From: Lanius collurio
Lineage: Eukaryota; Chordata; Aves; Passeriformes; Laniidae
Length of the DNA stretch: 64,000 bases
Assembly (NCBI GenBank): GCA_020086605.1
Contig: JACBWW010000003.1
Coordinates: 8,917,870-8,981,869 of the forward strand
Reading direction: 5' to 3'
In this document: piece by piece, positions 47,301 to 59,300 of the stretch
Numbering within the stretch: the stretch's first letter is position 1
Layout: each line of letters starts with the position of its first letter
Notes under the pieces: generated by a model
What the model was told of the DNA's origin: nothing
Database searches by the model: none
The model's input: only the letters and a program-made list of their open reading frames with translations
Position numbers and translations under genes: made by a program

Positions 47301-50300
47301 TTTAGCCGGGGAATATCTGAAATGAGACTTCAGCTTTGTTTCACATACGATTCTGTTGTATATTCAAGGAAATTCTTTTTGAGCCTCAGCAGTTTCTGAG
47401 GAAGTTTCAAGGTATTGTTTTTATCTGGTATCTTTTAATAGCTTAGCAAAGTTGAGTGGCTCAAAAATGAAGTAATGTTGAGAAACAGAAGCCTAATCAG
47501 TGAGTTTGACTTGCTGCTGGAACCTCAGTGGAGCTGGCTTGTGGGGGCCACACTGGTGCAGCTGTTTAAGGGTAAAAGATATCTACTGGATTCAAACTGA
47601 TTTGGGGGAGGGACACTATTCCCTCTGACTGCTGTTAGAGATTAATCACAGGAGTGACAGGTATGAGTTTAAATCTGAATCTCTCTGATTTCAGGTATTT
47701 TAACCTGGGTGCAATTGTTCAAATCAGTGAACTGATAGTAATGATAGCCATGTGATGTATTCCCTGATTCCTCCCTTGGTTGAAATGTTGTGTCTAGGTG
47801 TCCACAATATGCGTATTTCTTCATTTTGTGAATATGTGACTGAACAGCTTTTCCTTCTTACAAATAGGTTAAGGACCTTTGCTGCTAGGCCTGGGGAATG
47901 TTCTGAAACTGTAAATGCTGGAATTAAAAGTCTGTATTTGACACCTCCCAGAAAAACGAAACCAAATGTGTGCATTGAGAGGTGAGTATGTCTTTATGTT
48001 AGGATTAAGTGTGGACAACCCCCTGCAGCCTCTAAGCCATCTTTTGACTGCTTGCAGTGATTATATTCGCAACTTGGAGTTTGCTATGTCAAATGTTCTG
48101 AGTTAAAAAAATTTGATTTCCTGGTCTATTTTGGGATCCTTTGTTCACCTTTTAATGTTTTCTGGCATGGTTCTCCTTTGTGTTCTTTTCTAAGTTCTAA
48201 GAAATATGTAGGTTTCCAAAGTCATGCAAAGTCTTCAGCAAATCCTTTGCAAGTCGTGGGCAGTGTTGTTCCTTGAGAATAAAAATTGTGATTTTATTAC
48301 TTCAGTGAAAGCCAGTTCTGAATTGAACTTCATATGTTTCTTTTGGTTATTGGTTGTCATCAAGTGTATCCTAGTGTATAGAGAGGCTGAGAATGGTGGA
48401 TTGGGATGAGGGGGGAGGAATAAGTGGCCACTGCATATTTGCTGCAAGGCAAGTGTTTCTCTTCCTGTTTGACAGGAAAGGCAGAAAGGACATTTTCAAT
48501 ATAATTGGGAGTTGTTTTCTTTTAGAAAATTAGTTACATTTTTATTAAAAAAAAAAATCTATGAATACGCTACCCAAAAAAGTAATTAGTTTTCCTTTTT
48601 TTATACATTAGATAGCTTCCTGTGTAGTGATTGCTCTGTTTTGCATTGGATGGCCAGTTCAGTACCTTTATGCTATTAGACTGGTGTGAATGGTGAGAGA
48701 AAAAATAAAAAAAAAAAAATCCTTTCAGCTTCCTTGAAAGGAGGAAGAATACCGTTGTAAAAACTGCTGTGGAAAATTCTGAATCAAGCGTATTATTTTA
48801 CTTAATTTGCAACTTTTTAAGGTATCACTTCTAAATTATCTCTGGAATGAGTGCAATAACTGCTTTGGGCTTACAGTGCATGAGTTATTTCACGTAATAA
48901 CAGTGCAAGTTTTGGCATGCAGAAAGTTTTGGCATGTTGCCTCTATGTTAATGCAACTAAGATTCCGAATTTAATACAAACATTGAGGTATTGGCATTGT
49001 CATGCTACCCTTTAAACTCTGTTTCTGAAATAGTGTTGTAAATCAAGAAGTGTTGCAAATAACCCAGCAGTAAAATGACAAGAGGCACAGCTGAGGCATT
49101 GACTTTCACAGCACCTTGTATTTTCAGTGGTGATTTTGATGTGACCATATTCAATGCTCAAGAAAATTAGAATATAAAATGTATGTATTTTAAACTCTGC
49201 GTAGTTATGAGGTACTGCTTGAATTGTATGAGGTTCCTCTTTGTTAATGGAAAAATCGTTGGCTCATCTCCAGAGTTTGTTCTGCTTGTCACACTTAGAC
49301 TGGCACCTGCATTTCAGGCCGCTTTCCAGATGCACAGAGACATTGATGTTTTCAAGATGCCATTTGGCTCTTACTTTGAAATTCACATCTTTCTGTTGAC
49401 ATAAATGAAAACTGCACAAGACCCCTGCGCACATACAGTTTGAAGATTATGATGAGGTAGACAGGACATTTCTGTCCTGGTGCATCCTGGGACCTGATAC
49501 TGCAGTCAAGAGGGGGAGTGAAGGTATTTGCAGTTTTGCAAATGCTCGTGGTTATGGAATAAATGTTGAAATCGTGGTACAAGCAGTAGGAAACTTAAGC
49601 TAAGTGAGGTAGTTTCATGTCAAACATAGTTAAAGTTAACAAAGCTTAATGAAAATACAGACCTTTAAATTTTCATGTAATTACACTGTGCCACTTGAAT
49701 AAGTTGTGATGAATTGTTTTAGGCAAATGCCACATACCAGAGAGTGAAATTAGAACCCCAATTCTGCAGTTTAACTCTTCAGGTGATTTTTGATTTGTCT
49801 GTTTACAACCTGCTGGTTTACACCTCTTCTGTTTTTCGCTGGTTTGAAATTAAAATTCTCTGCTATTGTAACTTCCAGAGTTTGCAGACAAGTCTAACAG
49901 TATGCGTCTTTCTCTTCTTTTCCAGCATGTCATCAGAAATGCTGCTGAAGATATTTTCCTATTTGGATGCTGTGTCCCTGTTGTCTGTTGGTTGTGTGAA
50001 TAGGCGCTTCTATGAGCTGGCCAATGACAAGTAAGGAAGAGGGAAGGTGTCAGTTGTGCTGCAGTTTTGTGTACCTGAGCTATGAGTCTCTTTAATTTTG
50101 TTTCTCTGATGCCAGAGCACTGATGCGTGTACCTGTGGGCAGTTACTCTGCTGAAATTGCACTGCGTAGCCCACATTACATGTTGCACAGAATTCAAGCT
50201 GTGCAGGCCCTGTTGTTTATGTGAGTTATGAGGCAAAAACTAAATCCAGTGATTTGAAATGTTGCGCTATTAGCACTTTTTTTTTGTTCCAAAATTTGCA

Positions 50301-53300
50301 TATATTTGTTTGTATTCACATGCATCTGCACAAACTTTTCAGTTCAGGTGATTCTTAGTGGTGTGTTGCCAGTAGCTTTATGGAATTGTCATAGCTTTCA
50401 CAATTTTGAAGTCCTACTTACTTAGTTCTTTCATCAGGTTTTTGCAGAGGAATTGATTCAATTGATTCACTGGTAGTTTTTATCTGTTGCTCTGTTTGTC
50501 AAGTTTTGGTGATTTCTATCTAAATGAGAACAAACGAGACAAATACTGGCACTTTTTTAAAATAAGGATTGCTTATACAGAGTTCACAAATTGCTCCTAC
50601 CAATATCATGATAATTTTGTAAAAGGATAAAGAGGAGAGACCCTGGTAGGTATGTGATAACTAGGATCTGGGTATCTTTTTTTTTTTTTCTGTGATTTTA
50701 CTGCATTAGTGTTGCTTGAATGAGAAAATGTCTTCCTCAATAGGAAGTTGCTGCACCCGATATGAATCCTTTTCTGCTTTATTTACAAAAACTTGTACGA
50801 TGAATTAATTGGTTTACATTTGCATTGATGCCTTTAGAACTGATGAATTTAAAGGGAAGATCTGTAATCCAGATGTAGGTTTTGAGGCTGCCAGCAGGGA
50901 GGGGTAGATAAAAATTGCATAGTTGACACAAATTACCTATCTTAGTATGCGTTTTTCACCTCAGGATGGTAAGGCAGGATAAAATCACTGTGGCTGTCCA
51001 GGGGAGAATGATTCATCCATCTCCATCTCGATGATGTCTGTTTCCATTTTCTAATCTCAACAGAGATTAGTGTGTGTGCACAAATAGGACTAGGAGAAGA
51101 GATACTTTCCCTTAGCTAGGAGCCTGACTGGTTCAGAGAGACCAGGTCATTTCTTCCTGATGGATTTCCATGGACCTTCTTAAGACCCCGAATCTTGCAA
51201 TGAATGAACAGAAGTTTTAATTGAAGTCCATGCATATTTCTATGACAAATCTGACCTTGCTTTTTAGACAGAGTATTTATTTTAGGCTATTTCTGCTGTC
51301 TTGGATATACAGGGTGCTGTCCTTGGTGCAATAGGACCATCAGTCTTTCATTGTGATGTGTCTCAGCTGCCTAATGCAGTGATTTGTCTTAGGGCTGTTT
51401 AAATAATGTCTGCACTTGAACGGTTCATGGTACTGATGTCTTCAATGTAACTGTTGAAGACAAGGAAATGTTTATGACCCCCCTTTTCTGCATCCTCCTT
51501 GCCCCAGCATGGGGTATTCCAGCCTTCCTATTATACAGTGTGGGAAGTTCACACGTATGATCTGCCTGCAAAAGCCTGAGGATCTGATCACCAGCAGAAT
51601 GTGCTTGTGTAAGAGGAAGTGAGAGCACAGGGGAAGGTCTTTTTGCCATTATGGTCAAGTGATGACTGATGATGATGTCTGATTCTGACACTGGAGGTAG
51701 CAGTAAAAGGTTTGCTTGACTTGTTGTAGTTGTTCAGTAAGAGCCCTTGAGATGGATATTAACAATTTGAGACAAGAAGGGCGTATATTCTGCTGTGGAA
51801 GAGACAAACTTGTGCTTCCCTGCTGGCTGCCTTTTTGATTTATCTGCCCTGAATTCTTCAGAAGTTGAGGATAAAGGAGCAGTGATACCTTCCTAAACAC
51901 TTGCGATTCCAAGTCCTCCTTAATTTTCTCCTCTGTCTCCCTGCCCTAAATGAATTTTTGAGTTTCTTGAACTGATTGCTTGCACAATACTCTTTTGGGA
52001 AAGGAAGAAGCAATATGTAACTGAGAGTGAGGATGAGGATGGTAGGTATTTGTCTGTCTTCAGTCAACTAAATTGCCTGAGTCTGCAACTTCAAAATGCA
52101 GGAAATGCATACTACTAAGCCCTGTCTTTTCAATATCATATAGTAAGATGTAGAGTATCTCTCTTCATCGAAGAAAGGATGGCTCTCTTGGGAAGGGGTT
52201 TCTAATTAATAGGAGACTTTTATAGGAGATTATTTTATTGGACTTTTTAGGCTGATTAAGACCAATTGGGTGATACACAGCTCAGTTTCCCCCGATGATG
52301 TTATATTAAAGACATCTCTCCTTTGTTTTCATCACCGGACAATTCTAAACTGCTTTGGAGTTAAAAAAAAACTCCCCCCTCCATCAGAAATGTTTTATGC
52401 TATCTGGTTACTTGGCTGTCTCTTACATTCTTTAAATAGAAGTATCTTAAATCTTTGTTTTAGTTATGGCATTGTTCTTCATGTTACCCTTCCCACCCTG
52501 CTTTTGGTGAAATGAAGGTTGGAAACTCATGTTGACTATGAACCCACCTTTACCAGTCATGGTAGCTTTTTAGTGTATGTGTTTTAAACACCTTTGTCTC
52601 AAAAAATGGCAGTGGGGAATTCTGGATATATCTGTAGAGCAGCAGCTGGAAGGTTTTTGCAAAATTCCTGTGTATGTTTGCATCAATAACCAGAGACTGG
52701 CTCTCAGCATGTGGGGACTTATTCTCAGCAGCTGATGAATTGAGAATGGTTTTGATGGGTAGGAGGCAGTGTGGGATGGATTTAGTCCTTGAATGCTTTA
52801 AGGAGAAGGGAAAATTCAATACAAAACACACCAGTTGCCTGAGGATAAGTGAGGACTGGTAAAGGTAATCTTGCTGATAAATGGTAGAAAATGTCTCTTA
52901 AGAATTTGTTGCCCTTGCTATTAATTTTCCGTAGTGCAGTTATATCGACTGTGTGTCTAGCACTTTAAAACTAGAAAACTTTTGGCAACCTGTATTCACA
53001 GGTCACTGTATGCATTCTTGTAGGTTCCTGTACTCAGTATTCTGTGACCTGTGCTAGAGATACTGCTGTGTAGGGGGCTGAAGTGTGACCTCATAGTTTT
53101 CCTGGCATGAAAGAGATGAGCCCATCATTATGGTCATTTATTTCTTTGTCTTCAGAAAGTTGTCTTCTCTGAGCTTTTCCAAAGAGACTACAGAAGGGAT
53201 TGACATGACATTGGTACCACCAAACAAAGGTGATTCTGATTATCCTCCTCCACCTCATTTTCAGCTGTATCTGTGTGAGAAACTTGAAGCCTACAGGTTA

Positions 53301-56300
53301 TTTTTGTTCAATATGAAGTATTAAAATGCTTTTTTCACTAGCTGATTTTCTGTGAGGAGGATGCCTCATTGTTTTGGGGTGGAATTTTCAAAATTTTCTG
53401 CTTAACCTTAATCAGTTTTCACTTACGTTGCTGACTGTGGCCATGCTGTTGCTGAGCTTCATCCTAGATCCTGTATTTTAGGAAGACAGGCAAGATTAGT
53501 TTTTTTGCTAACATTATGCTCAGTGGTAGCTGAGATGTGCATTTAAAAAATAAAGTGACTATTCTTCCTCTTTATTCTGTTTTCAGTGGAATTTGGCTGA
53601 AACTCTATTCCAGTTCTTTGCAACCAAAATGGAGAATTTGGAAAATGAAGTCTAAACAAACAGAAACTGTTTCTTTGGAATGTGCTGCTCTACATAATAA
53701 AAAACCTGGGTACTGGAAGAAAGAATACATCTTCAAACAAACATCTGCCTTAAAAACTAGAGTAATGCGGTTCGTTAAACTTCTAGATCCTTATACCGGT
53801 CTTCCATGTAAAAACAAAGAAGCTATGAAGTAAGCAATGCCTTGTCACAAAGAGATTTACTTGAGAACAATGTGCAAAATATTAATGGCTTGGGTGGGTA
53901 TAGAAATAGAGGTATAAAATGTATATCATAATAGGAAGATACGATGATAATCTGTAAATGGCTGAAACTGAGGAACATAAGTATAAGTTAGTAGAAATTT
54001 AAAAATTCTGTTGAAAGCATAGTTTAAGTTCTGTCACTTTGGGAACTTTTCTTTAAACGCCCCTCTCCCCTCTCAATTCCTAAATAACAGAGTCTCTGGC
54101 TTGAGTTGGATAATTGTTCTAAAGGACAAAAATGGAAAAGAACGTGTAATAGAGAAGCCAAACCTATCATTTAAGGACACATCTGTTACCATGCTTTGGT
54201 GTGGTACACACTGGCCATGCTTAGGCATCCTGTCAACCCTGAAACTGTTTGGAGTTACACCATTGCTTCCTGACCAAAGCAGACCTCCTAACACGAAAGG
54301 GTAAGTTTTAACATACGATTTTTTGGGTGACTGGTTGATAATGTATCTGTAGGAGCTATCTGACATTGGTTTGACTCAACAAGTTAACTTTTTGTTAGGA
54401 AGCCTCCCTGTAGTATTTCTTCCTATATTTTTCTCTTCATCAGTAGAGCTTTTTAGCAAGAAATAGTATAATCCTGCAAACTATGACATTAATTCATAGG
54501 TTAATTTAGCTATTGGCATGTGATATGCAAGCTGATAGGTCCTGACTTGGATAGCTGAATTTAAGGCATAGACACAAATGAGCATGAAAGAAACATGTAA
54601 ATCTAGGAGAATTTATTGTGAGAAATTTAGCTTGGAAAGGTTCATCAGTATTTATGTGGCTACAATCAGGTAATGTTAACATTTATTTTCTGTCTGGTGG
54701 GTGTGTATGTGAATTTAGGGAACTTGGTGTTTAACTGTGTGTGCAATCTTCAGTACCTATATAAAAACACCAGTCCACAGCATATCTGTTGCTTTTTAGC
54801 TTAAATAATATTTTTGTTTTTTTTTTTTTTATTCTGAGAAGATATTTAAATGAAAAATGTCTATTTGAGGTATTTGGTTGCTGTCAAGGAGTTTTACACG
54901 CATCTGAGCCTATGTGCATAGTAGGTGCACTGTCAGCCACATCTTACACAAAGGCTTCTTACACAAAGCCCCTAGCCATAGAGCTCTGAAAAGAGAATTG
55001 TTCACCTACAAAACACCTGGTTCCTCAACCAGGGGCATAGTATTTGCTGAAAAAAGAAACAAATCAAGAGAAGCCTTTTGTATAAAGTTAGCTGAAGAAG
55101 TCATGTAGTCAATGTTCATAGGAAATGTAATTGTTTTACCAAGATGATGATTCATATGCAGAAAATAAAAAAGAAAGCTTGCAGGCAGTTGGTGTATTTA
55201 TTTCACAGAATTCCAAGTTTTAAGATCATGAATACAGATGAAGGCAGTGGTTTCAGTGTGTCGGTGTTAAGACTGTAAGTCTTAACAGTAGTACAGGGGC
55301 AAGCCTGATTGACTTAAAGATGAAAAGGGTTGATGTTAATTAGGAAGAAATTTTTTACTGTGAGGGTGGTGAGACACTGGAACAGGCTGTCTGGGGAGGC
55401 TGTGGAGGCCCCATCCCCAGCAGTGTTCAGTGTGTAGTAGGTGATACTACAGTGATGCTATGTGGAAATCTAGGACCTGTTTAGAATATAATAAGAGCCT
55501 AAATCTGAAAAGGGTTTTAGAAAGACTTATTTTCTCATTCTGAATAGGTAATGCGAGCTCTACTTTCTGCTCTTTTTACTTTTTGATGCATCATTAGTTA
55601 ATAAGAATGTCTGTGAACTTTTAATAAAGAGTGTTTTGGCGCTAAATGGCTTTAATTATAGGGAAAATATAGAAAATCTAAAAAAGGAAAGCTTCCTCTA
55701 ACACAAACTTTTAATTTATTATATGTACAGTTTGATCCTTTCCTTTGAATTTTTCTTCTGGGGAGGAAAAATTCACCTTAGTAGCTTGCTTCACCCTGGC
55801 ATATATTCAGTGGTTCCATCTAGTACCAATATAGTATCAAAATCAAATTATAAAGTAATTCTGTTGTATTTTGAAAAACTGGGCAAGCACATAAGTTCTT
55901 TTTTCAAGAGGGTATTAGAACATCATAGAGTGGATTTTATTTCTTTTCTTGTTAGGGGTTGAGATCCTGCTAGTACACTGTAGTTGTTCACGTGTATAGT
56001 TTATGGCTCTGCGTGCCAAATGCTTTCAAAACCATTTTCATTATGTGCTGCTGGTCAGACTCCAGAGTTAAAAATGAAATTAGGCTGAACTTCTACATGA
56101 ATAAGGATAAGGAGACATATAGCCTTTTTGCTGCATTCTGTATCTTCTTTTCAAAGACCGCGTCGATTTTCCTTGATTGCTGAATACCGTCTTGATAACC
56201 TGACTGGAAGTAGTGTAGCAGTTGGTGCTGATGAGCTTGTCCAGCTCTTCAGTCTGAGCCCAGGACTGTTAGTAGGAATTTGGAAGGTAAGATAACATTT

Positions 56301-59300
56301 TATTTCAATATTTTGTTACGACTTGAAGGAAAAAAAATATGTATTTTTTGCCTTGTAGTTTGGGATTTGGGGAGGTTTTTTTTTTATCTTCATTTTTTTC
56401 CCCCCTTTGGATTTTGAAAGATCTTGTCTAAACTCGTAACCACAAAGCTCATGTAGGAAGAGTAAGGGGATGATTTATTGTGTCCTAAAGAGCTGTCACA
56501 GGAGTGTATATACTTAAAAAAGAAAAAAATCTACTTTTAATTAGAAGATCAGTTATCTATCATTCTATATTAGATACTTTGTTCAATTTTGTTTCATAGT
56601 CTTCACATGCCCAAGTTTGATATCCTAGAGTAGTTTTAAATAGAATGGTTTGAGAAGAGAAGTGCTTCTTCCTGTGATTCATACCATGCCCTGGCCACAT
56701 CACTCAGAGTGATGAGTTCCCACATAGCAGTTTAGCTTTCATGTACATCACCAGGTAGCTGTATCCTGCTCCAGCAGTAGGAATGCTGTATGTAAATCAT
56801 GACCTTTTGGGGGTATTGAATTCTTGCTCTTAAGAGTCTAAGTTAAGTAGCTAGCTTCTGTAGGGTGGGCGTAGAGATGAATGTCTTTAGAGGGCAGTTC
56901 TGAGCGTCTGAAGTCAATTTCTATGCAAAAGGAATCTGCATCTTTTCACGGAGTGGGACAGCGTCTGCCTGTATCTACATAGGGCTGGGTGCTATGGGAG
57001 CCTGTCTCAGGTGTTCTGCTCTCGCTCTGAATTGAGAACCCTTTCTTCCCTCCCTCAGCCATGTTACTGATGTAGGCTTAGGCTATTTGGAACTGGCAGG
57101 GAACCTTCTTTAGGGAGCCTATGAAGAGTTCCTCAAAGTTGTGTCTGATTTCCGGCTGCAAACATGCTGCCTCAAATATGCCCAATCACCAGAGGCAATG
57201 TTTAAAACCACAGGACTATTTATTTTACTCTTACTTAAAAGTAAGAGTGAAAGTCCATTTCCTAGAAAACTTGAGACTGCCTGACCTGCATGAACCTGTT
57301 ACAGGTTGTTTCAGTCTGTGAAAAACTCTGTTAAACGAACAGCCATTTCTCTTGTGTCTTCAGAAGTTATGTAGACTGGTGTTGCTGTAGTGTTGGTGCT
57401 GTGGTCTTATACATTGGCCCCTCCCAAGCTTGGAAAGAGAACTCTTTCAGCACCTGGAAATGGTTCAGTTATAACCAAGTTCCACATAGTTGTTAAGAAC
57501 TGAGTGCCTCACTCTAGTATATTTTCCTGGCTTGCTTTTCCGAACAGCAGTTTTTATTCTCTGTGTAGGCAGAGTAATATGAGGTAATTAACTGTCAGTG
57601 GGTGTAATAATTGTAAATGCCACACATCGTGGTTTTTTGCACGTAGCTGTGTAACAGAAACCAAGGGCAGGTAATGTGGGCCTCCTGGTATTTGGATAGA
57701 GAAAGACTGAGAAATTATGTGATTGATAAATCACCCTAGTTATATCTTTTATGGCTGTAATTTTGCACTATGAAAATACAGGAGTAGTTTAAAAGCCAAA
57801 AGTTGGAATAGAGAATGTAATTTTTTGGTAACCCAGAGAGATGAGAACAGTAGTCGCCCACATTTAAGAAGAGTAATAGACTTTTGGCAGTGAATAATTT
57901 TCCTATTGACTTAGGTGTTCATAAATGTAGGATTTAAAAAATGCATTTAAAGAAAAAAAGCTGACATCTTAGCATTCTGTGTTCTTGAAGTAAATACATA
58001 CGTCTGTCTCTATTTAGTTTTCACATTGATGTTTTCTTTTACTATATAGGCATCTAAAGAAGGTTATGCTTTTAATGTTTTCCCAGGAGTAAATAATCTG
58101 GTGAAGACAAGATTTTTACTTAGAAATTCACCATTTCTGTTGAATAATTCTGTATTCCTCACTGATATTAGCCCTCTTTGGAAATAGTTCCTTGCATATG
58201 AAAATAAACTTGATGCTTCAGTAGTTGGAAGTAAGTGCTGTCTGATTTTGTTTAGGTCTCTATTTTAAAGTGGCAAGTAGGAGCTAGGAAAGAACAATTC
58301 TTGGATTGCTCGCATGAGTTTTGCCTTGGCATTGCTAGTTTTCCTCTCTTCCCCATGATATAGAAATGCTGTAATCTTTTATATATATTCTGTACTCTTG
58401 TGAAAAGAGTAAGGGTTTTAGGAGTCCAAGTGTTAAAGAAAGCCATTACTAACATTATTACAGTAATTGGCATAGTAATAAGCAGCAGCATTTATCTATG
58501 AATTTTAATGCTCAGAAAGACCTTGTGAAAAAAAGAATGTCCAGATGAAAATACATCTACTTTAATTAACTTTTCAGGAGAAAAATGAAATTGCTTTTGT
58601 TATGGCGAGTCTTCATTATAATCAACTTCTTGAGAGAAGCATTTTGGGTTCCGCTACTGTGTAAGTTTGGTTTTCTTTTGTGGGTAATAAAAGATAACCT
58701 TTTGAATAAAGCTTTGAGTTTTACAGTTAAAATTGGCTGCTGGTAAGAGGTTTATATTTAGGCAGTAATTATCTATTCTTGTTTAATATAAGCAACAGTT
58801 ACAGTAACTATAGACAAAACTGTAGAAGCATTTTTATACTGAAATACTGCCATTTCTATGCTGTTAAGGAGATAATTTACTTATACAAGTGTACTAGTAC
58901 TTGCTGTATTGAGAAAGTTAGAAATACACTGCCCATGCTTTCTCCCATTTCACAAGCGGTCTTTTTATTTCCTCTTCCTGTCTGAAACAGCAAAAGAAAA
59001 GAGAGAGACATTTCAGGAAGTAATCTTTGGCTGTGTAAGAGGGGGGGAAAAATTCTGGTAAACTGGTGAGGTATCTGCATTTATCTTTTAGTCCTATTGA
59101 AGAAGTAGCTGGGTTTCCTGTGAAGTGTTTGTATATGTGTATATTGCAGTATACAATATAATATAATATATAATATCTGTTTATACACTGTAAACTGTTT
59201 AAAAAAATGAAGTTTTTTACCTTTAGAACAGTATTTGAGGAATTTATTTCCTCCTCAGCTTTCTGGTCAGGTACTGTTGTATCTACCAGTAGTCTTAAAT

